Positions 10,241-22,475 of a stretch of DNA of 64,000 nt are shown one piece after another; the stretch's first letter is position 1; every line of letters begins with the position of its first letter. Position numbers and translations under genes: made by a program. The notes beneath the pieces were generated by a model. That model was not told where the DNA came from, ran no database searches, and saw only the letters and a list, made by a program, of their open reading frames with translations. This DNA comes from Epiperipatus broadwayi (taxonomy: Eukaryota > Onychophora > Udeonychophora > Euonychophora > Peripatidae): the NCBI GenBank assembly GCA_028023455.1, contig JAQFVV010000282.1, positions 187,001 to 251,000 on the forward strand. The letters are read 5' to 3'.

Positions 10241-13200
10241 TATTTTAGCATAAAATATAATAATTGATGTAACTAGTATAAAAAATTTCTCTGTCTTCTT
10301 TGGTGATTTGATTGGCTTGGTTCACACTTTGAACAGATTACTCTCTTATATTATTTTAATAAATTTAAATTTGCTTCGTTCCATATACTAATGCATATCA
10401 TAATGTTTAACTTTTTAAAAAATTTTGACAACACATTAAATTTGGTAAAATAGTATTAAAATATAATATTTTATTTACATTTGTTTAAAATGATCTTAAA
10501 AATTATTTATATTGAATTAACAAAAAACCATTTGTTCAATTAAAATAAATTATTAAAAATAAATACAGTAATTACGTATGCGTCTCAATGTATAAAAAGA
10601 AAAGAGCATGAATTTAAGAGGAGATCGTCTGTTAGTTTGTTTTTGGAGGGAGAGAAAGAAAAGAAAATGGTAAAAAGGCAAATGGTGTAAATTTGATAAG
10701 CTTATTTTAAAATAGTTAACAAGTAAACGGATTACCACAAATTTTCTATAAACGTAAAAATAATATCGTGGTATTTAATTATAAGATGAATTGCTAAATT
10801 TAAAAGTCTGTTCAAGTCGGCTGGCCAAGTGGATCGAATCACCGGTAATAATTTCCCAATATTACATTTAAAATGTTGGAGCTTCCCAGTTTAAAAGAAT
10901 TAATTGCAAGAATTTGGTATGCTTTAAAATGTTTATTGTTCTACAATTTGGAAAAATTAATTACAGAAGTTTTATAAATATGAAAATTTGCTTTTTAAAA
11001 AAAAAGAAGAAGTTTAAATTAAAGTAAAATGTTAAAGTTATCAACATAGTTTAATATTTCCGTTTCTAATTCTAATAAAAATATAGCATTGATTGATATT
11101 TAACTTTAAAATGCCAGTAATATATTTGCTAGTTAATTTGTTTGCCATTTGGATAATAAAAAGTCTTCAAATAATTAATCAAAGCTATTTTCTAATTTTA
11201 TCGTCAGTTTGGAATGATTAAATTAATTGCTGTAATTATTATTCCTAGATTTAAGCGTGGATAAATAAATATTTAGCATGGATGTGATAAACTTGGAACA
11301 TTTTTAATAGAGAAATGTAGAGATTAATAACTTATGAAAAACATTTTCATTTAAGTTCTGCGTGTCATGTTTTTGAAATTGTTTCTTGTTTATGGAGCCA
11401 CGTAAAAATCGTTAATCTAATATTGCTGATAATAACTAACACAAATGGATAAAATTACATGTATGGAATTCAACTATAATTATAGCTATTACTTTGCACA
11501 TTTATTATTCGACACATCGTACATGGATTTCACGTATCATCTTTGTAGTTATAAAATGCTATACAATTTAATTTGTGACACACACACCTGCTAAAATTCA
11601 TGTACTGAACTATAAAATGCTATACATTTAATTTATATCACACACACACCTGTTAGATTTTATGTAGTTGATGAATAATTCATTACTTTAATTTTATCAT
11701 TATATGAACTTGCATGCGAAGTTCATAAGTTATATTTTATTAAGTTTAAGTTAATAGGGGTGGAATAAAATACTTATTCAAGAGAATAGCGCTTGCGAAA
11801 AGGCTTGAAAAGTACTAAATGAATTCATGAGATGTATCAATCTTTGTGAGGTATTTTGTGAGGCTTTCCAGATTTGTATTCCTATACTAATATTACTTAT
11901 ATTGTATTACACACGTTTTATTTTAAGCAAGATAAGTTAGTACATTAGTTGTCCTGATTAGTGTAACATTTTATTATGCAAGAACCCACATTTGTTAAAG
12001 TGTTAGTGTTTTCTGAATGATCAGAATAACTGGGGGGGATGATTTTGCACTTTAATGTGAAGTAAATAGTAATGTTGTTTTTAGAATGTTAAAAGGCATT
12101 AATCTGTGCTGGTGGTTAATCCGCAGGTTATTTAATTGCCATTATTTGTATTTTACACTCATTCCAGCGCTGGTGGTTAATCCGCGGAATTGTGTAATTA
12201 TACGTATTACTTTATGATGGTGTATCATTCCACAAAGCGTTTAGTATTATTTAATTCCTATGTGTCGATGAACGCATCCACAGGAATATGTTTTACTTCA
12301 TAGATATAAGTTGGGCAAAGTATTTTAGTTCATCTGCTAAATCATCTTCTTCCATTTGTAAGTATAATTTATAAGTTAGATCGTCAATTTGTAGCAGGAC
12401 ATTCTATTCAAGTTACTAAATAATAATTAACTGTTGGTTGATTGTTATTTACCGGAGTGTAAGTTTAAATTTTCATTTTATTTAATGATTGCATTATAGC
12501 TAAATCCTCCAGATATAATATTATTTATTATATTATTATAAGTTTACGGTAGGGATTTATTGAATCTGGAAATGACGTTAAATACTTCATGAGTTGATGT
12601 TGAATTTAGTACAATTTGCTCAAGATTCATTACATCAAATTGAAATAAGGTATGATTAGGTTTTTAAAACCGTACCTATGATATGTTATTGAAGAAAGTC
12701 AATGGAATTATAATTTATTTATTTTATTTGTTTATTTATGTCTTTAATTATAACATTAGAATTAATTACTTATTATTCATAAATTTGTAAATAAACGTTG
12801 ATTTATAATTAAACTTACTGTGCCGTTGCTATGTGTCATTCTTAAAATCAGAAATCATAAACCTTGGATAGAGCATACATTGAAGTACATACTATTGTCA
12901 ACATGATATAAGAGTTTAGTAATATTTTGAGAAAACATTTGGATGCTTTTCGTCTTTGGTAGTTTATGATGTGTAGGGTACAATAAAATCCCATTTACCT
13001 TTTCCATCATTTTGGCTTTGCGTAGTTGATTCTAGTATACAATACAAATTGATTATTAAACCTGTAAGCAGATTTACCAAATAATGATATGATTGAATAT
13101 ATTTACTTAACATTTTAGATTGTCATTTGTCAGTATAAAAAGAGTCTCAGTGATATAGTAAACTATAAAAAAAGAACCCAATTATTTATGTTTATTTATT

Positions 13201-13640
13201 GCAAAGCTTTACCTGGACTAGCATTTGTATTAAAATCATATAGATGGTTTCAAATTTCATAATCTTATGTAGTTCCACAAATTATGCCATCTTGTACATG
13301 GTCGGCCATCGGGTCTCATACAATAAAAATCACAAATTAAGGTTTGTAAAATAATAACATTGCACTTATAATTTGTTTACTGTATTTTATCATACTACTA
13401 TGATATGTCATCTGGCTTCGATTAAATTAAATCATAAAAGTTTATGTTAGACCATTAGTTTGGTCTATGGTAAGTTGCTCTAAATGTTGGTTGTGGTCTT
13501 TGGTGCATAAAATAGATAGCATAATATGCTTCTGGATACAGCTCTAAATAGCTGACAATGTGTAGCGGAAATTGATCAGTGATCGAGGTTACGATTCTCA
13601 GTGCACTTACGTTACGTAGATGGGACCACATACGAGATAG
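10241..13640. other. AT-rich stretch, mostly without features
   Basis: No gene or known element. Local items: a two-copy tandem repeat at about 11550-11655 (blocks ATAAAATGCTATACA and CACACACACCTG recur), and GCTGGTGGTTAATCCGC occurring twice (about 12108 and 12171), followed by GTGTCGATGAACG. Confidence 0.6.
12165..12285 (+). repeat. Repeat shared with 19.2 kb
   Basis: CAGCGCTGGT...TTAA and TGTGTCGATGAACG occur here and again at 19199-19243 in the same order, with different spacing. GC content is above the surroundings. Family unknown. Confidence 0.45.
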
Positions 13641-13649
13641 TGGGTTACA

Positions 13650-13722
13650 ATATTAAGACAGCCAATCTTCATACTTTAATGGACCGGCATCAATCCACTC
13701 CACACTCCAACTCTTCTACACA
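13650..13722 (-). repeat. R1 internal fragment
   Basis: Matches the R1 segment containing CCAATCTTCATACTTTAATG and CCACTCCACACTCCAACTCT. The hammerhead part is absent. Confidence 0.7.
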
Positions 13723-13767
13723 TTAAATGCTACAGCCATATTTTTAAGTTTTTCAAAAAAGCTTGAG

Positions 13768-13900
13768 ATACATTAAAGATCAGCCCGTCAAGCTATTGTG
13801 CATGCGCTTTTTACGAGTGTTAATAATAAATGAATACTTTATTATTAACACTCGTAAAAAGCGCATGCACAATAGCTTGACAGGCTGATCTTTAATGTAT
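13768..13900. mobile_element. Palindromic MITE-like hairpin
   Basis: Two arms of about 63 bp (13768-13830 and 13838-13900), almost perfectly complementary around a 7-bp spacer. Arms include GCATGCGCTTTTTACGAGTG. One arm plus its flank (ACAATTTATAAACATGCGC) recurs at 34.7-34.8 kb, showing a dispersed family. No coding sequence. Confidence 0.8.
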
Positions 13901-15139
13901 TACAATTTATAAACATGCGCTATATAAAATAAATGCTTATTTAAAAAAGCTGAGAAAAAATGTCGTTTAATTTTCCAAATTTTATTTTTATAGAAATGGA
14001 GAGGGGGGTAAAATTTACCTTGCACAAAGATGCCTCTTACCTGCATGATGGCACTATTAATATATATAATCAGAGGATATCATAAAAAAATTTAAATTCT
14101 TAATATCCTGGATATCAGTCTAATCTATAATAAATTTTGCACTTACATATACATATTTATGAAACAGTAGTGAAACATTTTTGAGCAGGAAATATTTTGC
14201 AGTTCACAATGAGGATTCTCAATTTATCTGACATTTTCTCTTGATGACATATATTATTTGGTTTAATTTATTATTACTTTTTTTTCTCCAAGAAATAGCT
14301 ACACTGCTTATAATCAGTTGCTTAGATCAGGAGATAATTTCTCTCGTCCAATCTATAGTATTTTCTAAGTTACTTCATTGAAATCCTTGCTATTTAACCA
14401 TCATTCTTTTATGCGCTGACTATGAATTTTTTTTAAAATAGCATTTCAGGTTCACCAGTGTTCAATCCAGAGTAACGTTTGGTAGAAGCTGGTGGTTTCC
14501 TTTATTCTAGAGAGTTACATTAATGGTGATTCAATAAAGAATAAAACATAAATCAAGAATAAAGAAGCGAATAGTAATTTTCAAGAAAAAAACCTCTCTA
14601 TATATATGTTATAGATCCCTGCTTTCAACATCTTAGTAATCTCTTTATTTTAATTGCATTTAGATACACAAAATATATTAATTGTTCAATTGATTGAATT
14701 TTTACTTGGATTAAGATGTTTTGTCTTTATTTAATTATATCTTGTTTTCATATCCTCTTACTTCCAAACACAAAAATACAACTTTAAAATTAAAAATCCA
14801 TCTTAATTTTTTTAATCTTCATATTTTTTTTTCTTTTATCTAAACTAAAATGTAAATTTTTAATGAAACTTTTAAAAACTATTTTTTTAATATTAATATA
14901 TTTAAATATGTTGTTTTTGTAATAAACGCTTATACAAATATAAATTTAAACATATGAAGTATGACAGTTAAATTCCCAAAATGGACACGTGGTGTCACTC
15001 ATGACCTAATTCTAACAAAATTACATTAGTATTCATGTAACATGTTTAAGCTAGCATGTGTGTAAATATTAAGCTGATAGAGTCAGCTGTTAGTTAGATA
15101 TTGCAAAGATAATAAGTATCCATATACTCACTTTAGTTT

Positions 15140-15765
15140 TAAAATGGGTGATTGGAATTTTGAGCATATTAATATCTAATTTTGTGCCAAAATCAGTGAA
15201 TATGCTAGTGAAACAATAAAAATGTTACAAGTGGCATATGGTGAAGATTCTATGAAGAAATCAAATATGTTTGAGTGGCATAAGAAGTTCAAAGATTGCG
15301 ATTGATGATCTCAGAAATGGACAGATAAAAATAACAATTACTGATGTTAATATTAACAAAGTACAAGTAGCAATATAGTTTGATAGAAAATTAAATGTGA
15401 GATTGATATTTGCAGAATTTCAGATTAATTGGGAAACAGACTAACTTTAAATAAAGAATTGGGCTTGGGAAAGATTTCTGCAATGTTTGTGTCTTGGATC
15501 TTGATGGATTAACAAAAACAGCATTGGTTTTATTTTGCAACTAATCTTGCTTCAAATATGCACCTACTTCTGAGAGAATTACCGATAATAAAATTTGGTG
15601 CTTCTAGTATGACCCAGAAATGAAATGTCAAAGCGTAAAATGGGAATTCCTGGATTCGCCAAGCCATAAAAAGGCAAGCATAATGCACTGACAGTTTAAG
15701 ACCATGCTGATATGTTTCCTTGATTACAAAGGAATAGTTCATCTGATCAAGAAGTATATTATTCC
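15140..15765 (+). pseudogene. mariner-type transposase pseudogene
   Basis: Plus-strand reading in broken frames gives recognisable pieces of a mariner-family transposase: an N-terminal HTH part with YGEDSMKKS..FEWHKKFKD, and further on the YDPE block, a SPSHKKA-type segment, and FKTMLICFLDYKGIVH. These match the order in the family (HTH, catalytic-region YDPE, IC.FD.KGIVH). Several stops and frameshifts and a missing middle part make it dead. I could not find clear terminal inverted repeats. It abuts a large foldback at 15.8-16.55 kb, which may be unrelated. Confidence 0.8.
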
Positions 15766-15789
15766 TTTTTATTCATTAATTATTTGACT

Positions 15790-16560
15790 TTACACTCTTT
15801 TCATATCCCAATGAAATACTCCAAAAGCTAAAACTTGAGCTGAGTCAAGCCACTATAAAAAGGTATTTTTAAACCAAATATATATCTTCTATCTTAATAG
15901 CACTGAAATAACTTTTGTCAACTTCTCACCAGAATCATAGTGCAAAATTGATTAACTAACAATGCTGGGAACAGGCTGAGTATATAGTTTATAAATTATG
16001 CAAATTATTGAAATGAGAAATGTAAATTATAAAAGTCAGACATTTCATTTTTTTGCCAAAGGTACATACTATGATGAGTCTCAAGCGAATAGATCTCTTA
16101 GAATCACCCAGCACTCCTATCCTTATAAAAAGACAATACAAGACCGACAATATAAGTCAATTTTTCAGGAACATGAGTTTGCTACAGGACACATGTTTTC
16201 TCCTTCTATTATTAACACCATCTGCACAGAAAGGGATGATCTTAAGAGAAAGTTCAAGGAGGAATCAGTTATTGTATGAGATTCAAATTCAATCAACAGT
16301 AAGGAGTCTTGCATCTCTTTGTCAAAAAAATGGAATATCTGACTTTTATAATTTACACTTCCTGTTGCAATAATTTGCACATTTTATAAACTATATAGTC
16401 AACTTGCTCCTGGTATTGTTAGTTAATTAATTTTGTACTATAATTCTGGTGAGAAGTCGTTGAAAGTTAATTCAGTGCTATTGAGTTAGAATATATAAAT
16501 ATCTTTTCATAGTGGTTTGACTCCGCTCAAGTTCTTGGAGTATTTTATTCATTAACAAAA
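15790..16560. repeat. Large foldback repeat
   Basis: Left arm about 15790-16060 is complementary to right arm about 16310-16560 (for example TATAAATTATGCAAATTATT against its reverse in 16365-16395, and TGAGCTGAGTCAAGCC against GACTCCGCTCAAG). A 250-bp centre separates them. The open frames of 71-106 codons here are not conserved proteins. Confidence 0.75.
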
Positions 16561-16979
16561 ATAATGACATTGGGAATTTTTTTCTGCTATTAGAAGTTAC
16601 TATAACATTTTGTGAAAATGTATCTACATACCCATATTTAAAATAAAAAAATTAAATAATAATTAGATGATTTTAACCATATCAATTACCAATCACTGAA
16701 CTGAAAAAGATTGATAAGTAATGAGTATATCGTATCTAAAAGTTAGGTAGGATGGGTTAGGAAATGACAAAGTACCCCCCTCCCCCCAATGAACACTTAA
16801 ATATAATTTTTAGCCATTGTGGACTTCTCTAATAAGAACTTATCATTTAAGCGAATAAGATTTACGGCTACAAGAATGCAATTAAGATATTTTTAAAAAA
16901 GTGGTTTTGTACATATGTATATGTATATTGAGATTGTATGCATTTGTTCTTAAAAAAAAAAAAAAAAGGAAATAAATTT

Positions 16980-17053
16980 GTGGGGGTGGGGGGGGGGAAA
17001 AAGGGGTGGGGGGGGGGGAGGGGGGGGGGGAAAGGAGGGGGGGAAAAGGGGAA

Positions 17054-17105
<52 letters not shown>

Positions 17106-17110
17106 GAGGG
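16980..17110 (+). repeat. Poly-G tract
   Basis: About 130 bp of almost pure G, including roughly 50 consecutive G at 17054-17103, preceded by an A run. Highly anomalous in this AT-rich region and able to form G-quadruplexes. It may be real or an assembly or sequencing artefact. Gly-rich and Pro-rich open frames across it are meaningless. Confidence 0.9.
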
Positions 17111-17400
17111 GCCAATTATATTGTTTTTTGCAATTTATAACTTTATATTATATAGCAACTTATTGGCTTAAATAATCTAAGGCAAACACATACATATACG
17201 CATATATATATATACACACACAATTAGGAAATCTAATAAATGTATTTTAAAATAATAAAGAATAAATAACCAAGCGCACACTAACTTGAATTCTTAAAAA
17301 TTGCTGATATTGTTTTCTGATTAATAATTCTTGATATTAAAGACTTATTTTATCAGGTATTTATATACTGGACTATTTCCACCATCTAATCACATGTATT

Positions 17401-17790
17401 GAAAAAAATTAACTTTATTTAAATATTCCAGTTACATTCAACAGTTAGTAATAGCACACAGATTAGTATATGAATAATGTTTCGAAATGTATTATTCTCC
17501 CCTAATTCTTCAGGTGTTGCTGGCTTGACCAGTGCCAATACCAGCATGGGAATAAAACCATCACCCTTTGGAAAAATGGCTTAGTGGGTTAGAGTATTAA
17601 AATTTAAGAATCTAAGGGTCCAGGTTCGATTCCTATGCTAGTACTGTCACTGGTCAAGCCAGCAACACCTGAAGAAGAGGCGTCAATAATACCTTTCGAA
17701 ACATTGTGCGTATACTAACCTGTGTGCTATTACTATCAGTTGAATGTATTTGGAATATTTAAATAAAAGTTAAATTTTTCTAAAGATATT
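17401..17790. mobile_element. SINE-C foldback (two head-to-head copies)
   Basis: Left copy on minus (about 17401-17560), right copy on plus (about 17565-17790). The plus copy has a strong A box TGGCTTAGTGGGTTAG and B box GGTTCGATTCC about 45 bp apart, then a body with CACCTGAAGAAGAGG, a short hairpin, CGAAACATT, and an AT-rich tail ending near TTTCTAAAG. This is a tRNA-derived SINE. The head-to-head pairing recurs at 18.0-18.36 and 47.78-48.18 kb. Confidence 0.8.
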
Positions 17791-18009
17791 CAATACTTAA
17801 ATAATCTAATGCAAACACATACATATATATATATACACACACAATCAGGAAATATAATTAATGTGCTTTAAAATAATAAAGAATAAACAAACACGCACTA
17901 ACATGAATTTTTAAAAATTGTTGTAGCTCGCTGATTAAAAGTTCTTGATATTAAAGACATTATTTTATCATGTAATTTATATATTGGATTAATTTCATTA
18001 TCTAATATA

Positions 18010-18365
18010 AGAATTGAATGTCTTTAGAAAAATTTAACTTTATTCAAATATTCCAAATACATCAACTGTTAGCAATACACACAGGTTAGTATATGCTAAC
18101 GTTTCGAGAGGTATTATTCACCTCTCTTCTTTATGTGTTGTTGAACCCTTTGATAAGATGTCTCAGTTGGTTAGAGAATTATCTTAAAATTCCATATTCA
18201 AAAATCTAAAGATATATGTTCGATTCTCCTGCTAATACTGTTACTAGTCAGGCCAGCAACACCTGAAGTGCGCATATTAACCTGAGTGCTATTACTAATA
18301 ATTGAATGTATTTGGAATATTTAAATAAAGTTAAATTTTTCTAAAGACATTCAATACTTAGATGA
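18010..18365. mobile_element. SINE-C foldback (decayed)
   Basis: Minus copy 18010-18150 and plus copy 18150-18365. The plus copy has A box GTCTCAGTTGGTTAGAG and B box TGTTCGATTCTC. The minus copy keeps the cleanest tail: a 5-bp hairpin AGAGG/CCTCT followed by CGAAACGTT. Confidence 0.75.
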
Positions 18366-19283
18366 TGGAAATAGTCCAATATATAAATACAACTAAAATA
18401 CCATAATCACAAGCCTTCAGGAAAACATTATTTTATCCCGAAGTTCCTAATATTAGAATTAATCAAATATTATTATGCAGTTTTAACTGTAAGATGCTAT
18501 AATAAATTGCTATAAAAATATTAAAAATAGTACAATATCACTAATACGATAAGTAGAAGTAGGTATGTCCTTCTTTATAGCACGTATAGCACGTGTTACT
18601 TATTCATAACTGGCTATCTTGTGTGTGCATACACGCGCACATATATAGATACACAAACTACTAAAATATTTTATTTAAACATCGAATTAGTTTCTATTTT
18701 GTCAAAACATAGCGCATTTACATTTCTCTCTGTTCGAGTTATTGTTACACTGCTTTATATAATTTAATCTACATCTTGTTTGAGTTTTTAGAATTACCGT
18801 TTTACATTAATAATTTAACATTAATGTATAAACACTCATCTGCATATATACATATATTCATGCATAAACATGTACACATATATACGTATGTATCTAAGTC
18901 TTTGTTATTAAAAATGTTAAAAATAATTTTAAATGAAAACGAACAGTACCATTCAATGAGAGTAGTTAGCTTATTTCATACTAATAGAAAGCTCTCGTCA
19001 TCTGTTGGTGGTGTTTAACAATTGGATTCTCTATCCTCCAGCAACTTAATCTGATCCTCTTGAATCTATCTTCCTTCTGTCTGAATCTCAAACCTGGAGG
19101 TATTTTTTTAGCGATTGGATCCTCTCAGGTAATGTGCTGATCTTGTCTCCGGGACAATCAATGTAAAATTAAGCATTTTTAAGTACAATGTCCCCACCCA
19201 GCGCTGGTTAACACTTGACACCAGTCACTCTGTGTCGATGAACGACAACCTTAGAAAATACAAATTATCATTTCCATAACAAT

Positions 19284-19424
19284 AAAACATATTTTACGTC
19301 TTGCGTTGTTAGCCGAGAGGTATCGCAGCCGCCATGCAAGCAAGAAGTTGGTTGCAGACGGTTGTGGGTTCGCGTCCCGGCCGATGCTATGACATATGAA
19401 AAAGAAAAAAAAAAACATATTTTA
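19284..19424 (+). mobile_element. SINE-B (tRNA-derived), with 13-bp TSD
   Basis: Body 19297-19411 with GTTAGCCGAGAGG, the long variable-arm region, GGGTTCGCGTCCC and the TGACATATG plus A-rich tail. TSD AAAACATATTTTA at 19284-19296 and 19412-19424. The near-intact TSD suggests fairly recent insertion. Confidence 0.92.
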
Positions 19425-20164
19425 TTCTAGCACATTATTAAAATGTATACGTGTATAATCAATGGAAAAATTACTGAAGATGTATGTATATGCATATATT
19501 TGTAAGGCCTATTCTAATTTCTTGTCACATTAAAATATTAAAATGTTGATTCATTTAAATTATGAAAAATTTCTTTTGCTTTTTCACTTTTTAGAGAGAC
19601 GTATTTCTTTTTTTTTTTTTATAATAGTAATAATAAAAGGTTTAAATATTTTAGAAGCTACAGAAAAACGTTTAAAAGCAGCATTTACATAATTTATGAT
19701 TACGTATGTTATTTAATGCTCCATGTCAAATTTGGTAACTCTAAAAGTCTTCAAGTAATGATTAAGCAAAAAAAATAAATAGTTGTTTATCATCATGGAT
19801 AGTTTTTTATTACATTAAGGTTATGTTATTATAAATATCATTAATATTACTATTAATGGTAACACCTCTTGTTTTATTATATATTGTATAAGGTAAAGAA
19901 TTAACTAATTTGTTGTTATTAAGATATCTACAGTTAATAAAAACGGAAGATACTAAAATATATAGATAATGACTTGGGTATGATATTTATGTAATTGTTC
20001 ACGTAGGTTGACTTGGGTTCAACCCCTAGGAAATTTCAAATTTCAGACTTTCAGTTTAAATAGTAAGTAAGGTTAAAGATCATTACTAGATGAACAACTG
20101 CATTACTGTAAACTTTAAATACCAATCCTTATTGATAAAGACAAAAATCATCTGGTGGTCACTG

Positions 20165-21000
20165 ATTATTCTACTTGACACTAAGAAGGTTAGGCTTCAA
20201 TGGTTCATCTATTCTCTTCTTTTCCAGAAATATGCCTAAGCCTGTTCCATTTCACTCTCTAAATTCTTTAAATGTTATCAATGATATCTGTTTGTTCTCT
20301 TTATGAAGTATTTCACTTTCAATCACATCTTGCTATTTCCAACATAAATCTTTCCATACTTGATTGAGTATTCTGAAATCTTTGAATTACTCTTCAGTTA
20401 AGTACTGTATACACATTTCCAATCCATAAGTAAAGATTGGTAAAATATATCTATTAAAATTTTTTCATTTTAAATACATAAGCATATATCCATTTAATAT
20501 TATACCAACAGCACTCCATTTAAGTTTAAATCTTTAATTAATTTCAACCATTATGCTTCAATTTGTATCAATAATCTGATCACAATATTTAAAGTTTTTA
20601 ACTGTTAATTTATAATTATCAATTTTTATTCCTCTGGAAAAATTCATTCAACATAATCTTAATCTTTAAGTATGTATCTTCTGTCTCACTTTTTTTACTT
20701 TCGTCTGACATTTCTAGTAATATTTTCTGAAGCATTGTAACATTATTTGCAAACACAACTACTTTTTTTTATTTTATTATATGTCAAATGCATTGACCGG
20801 GATGCGAACCCTGAGCCAGCTACTTGGAAGGCAGCTATGCCAACCACTAGGCCACCAATGCTTGACAAACACAACTACTTCATCTTCAAATTGAAGGTGA
20901 CTTAAATAATTTCTGTATATTTTTATTCCCCTAATTTTTTATTTGATTCATATATCTTGTAAAACTGTTGTTATCATCCTGTGTATAAATCTTGAATTAA
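20165..21000 (-). pseudogene. RTE-like reverse transcriptase pseudogene, split by a SINE
   Basis: The minus strand parallels the 25.9-26.7 kb RTE copy over its whole length and extends further 5' (a GIKIYRNYLSHL-type segment upstream of the catalytic-site block, where FADD reads FEDE). Many stops and frameshifts are present, and it is more diverged than the other copies. SINE-A is inserted at 20765-20865, in the segment just after the catalytic block. Confidence 0.8.
20750..20880 (-). mobile_element. SINE-A (tRNA-Gly-like), with 15-bp TSD
   Basis: Body 20765-20865. On the minus strand it starts TCAAGCATTGGTGGCC and contains a tRNA-Gly(TCC)-like cloverleaf: anticodon-loop CTTCCAA-like and B box GGGTTCGCATCCC. 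It ends TTGACATAT and an A/T-rich tail. TSD CAAACACAACTACTT at 20750-20764 and 20866-20880. Inserted inside the RTE pseudogene. Confidence 0.93.
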
Positions 21001-21459
21001 TCTATCGATTTTGATGATTCTTAAAATAAGTTTTATATTTTAAATTCTTTTCTTTAAATGTTTATTCTGTTCTGTCATGTAAATATATGAATTCATTAGA
21101 TGCCATTATTGATTACTTCTCGATCTTCCTTTATTCAGACAATTAGAACCATTTTTGTTATTAATATAGTTTAGATATTACTTATTCATTTTTGAATGGT
21201 TTGTTTTAACGCTGTTTTTACGTCTACATTATTATTATGTAGTAATATCAGTAAAACTGCAAATACATTAGATAGCAATTAAAAATTATAATATAATATT
21301 TAGAAAGTTTTAGCAACATTACTAAGTTCAGAAATATTCTACACTGAAACATCATATCTATTTCAAGATTGGCCATGAAGTCACATGCAAATTTGGTTTG
21401 ATTACAAAAAATATACGTAAAAGGATGCTAGTAAAAATAAAGTTTTATAAAATATAAAT

Positions 21460-22194
21460 AATATTTATTTTACAAAGCGCAGACGGTATTGAAATTAATC
21501 TGAGAGAGTGAAAATCTCTGAAGCACTTAGTCAATCAGATTGTAAATACTGAGACAGAGAATTTAACAAGAAAAGAGTGGTTCCATTCTCATCTTTACTT
21601 GTCTTTCTATATATCCAAGACAGTCCAAAGTACTTAGATCTGAAAGCATGAATCTTAAATATCTTCACACTCAACTCACTGAGTTCTAATTATAAACATA
21701 CAGCGTGAAATCTTTCGATTTACTATGCAGTAGTTTTTCGATGTTATAACTTGCAGCAATATATGTAAATAATATTTATTTTACAAAGCGCAGACGGTAT
21801 TGAAATTAAACTGAGAGAGTGCAAATCTCCCAAGCGCTTAGCCAATCAGATCGTAAATACCAAGACAGAGAATTTAACAAGAAAAGAGTGGTTCCACTCT
21901 CATCTTTACTTATCTTTCTATATATCCAAGCCAGTCCAAAGTACTTGGATCTGAAAGTGTGAATCTTAAATATCTTCACACTCAACTCACTGAGTTCTAA
22001 TTATAAACATACTGTGTGAAATCTTTCGATTTACTATGCAGTAGTTTTTCGATGTTATAACTTGCAGCAATATATGTAAATAATATTTATTTTACAAAGC
22101 ACAGACGGTATTGAAATTAAACTGAGAGATTGCAAATCTCTCAAGTGCTTAGCCAATCAGATTGTAAATACTGAGACAGAGAATTTAACAAGAA
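21460..22194 (+). repeat. Tandem repeat, 311-bp period
   Basis: Units start at 21460, 21771 and 22082, each at AATATTTATTTTACAAAGC. The first two are complete and about 95% alike by eye; the third stops at 22194. Contains ACAGAGAATTTAACAAG and ATCTTTCGATTTACTATGC. No hammerhead core found in the unit, and no open frame. Confidence 0.9.
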
Positions 22195-22305
22195 AGTCAA
22201 GTAAAGATGAGAGTGGAACCACTCTTTTCTTGTTAAATTCTCTGTCTCAGTATTTACGATCTGATTGGCTAAGCGCTTGAGAGATTTGCACTCTCTCAGT
22301 TTAAT
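22195..22305 (-). repeat. Inverted end of the 311-bp tandem repeat
   Basis: The reverse complement of the unit segment from TGAGAGAGTGCAAATCTC to CTCATCTTTACTTG follows directly after the truncated third unit, making a hairpin of about 100-bp arms at the array end. Confidence 0.85.
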
Positions 22306-22380
22306 AAAATATAAAAATAAAATGAAAGAAGTTAATTCTTGTTATCAGTTGCTGAAATCCTTAAAAAAACACAAAAATAG

Positions 22381-22475
22381 TCAAGCATTGGTGGCCTAGC
22401 GGTTAGCATACCTGCCTTCCAAGCAGCTGGCCTGGGTTCACTTCCCGGTCAACACATTTGACATATAAAAAACTA
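22381..22475 (+). mobile_element. SINE-A (tRNA-Gly-like)
   Basis: TCAAGCATTGGTGGCCTAGC head, CTGCCTTCCAAGCAG anticodon arm (TCC), GGGTTCACTTCCC B box, then CAACACATTTGACATAT and an A-rich tail. Acceptor halves GCATTGG and TCAACAC still pair partly. TSD not clear. Confidence 0.9.

Noticed and set aside
11190-11225. CTGACGA...GAAA on the minus strand
   Set aside because: Stem II would be three A-T pairs with a 2-nt loop, and stem I and the cut site do not pair; expected by chance in AT-rich DNA.
16882-17175. Gly-rich and Pro-rich open frames
   Set aside because: They only read the poly-G tract and its flanks.
21460-22194. Hammerhead in the 311-bp tandem repeat
   Set aside because: Searched both strands for CTGANGA with a following GAAA; only CTGATTG and CTGAGAG were found.
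22381-22452. Functional tRNA-Gly gene
   Set aside because: Repeated copies with the same 5' TCAAGC, a TGACATATG plus A tail and TSDs at several of them show it is a SINE; arm pairing is also degraded.
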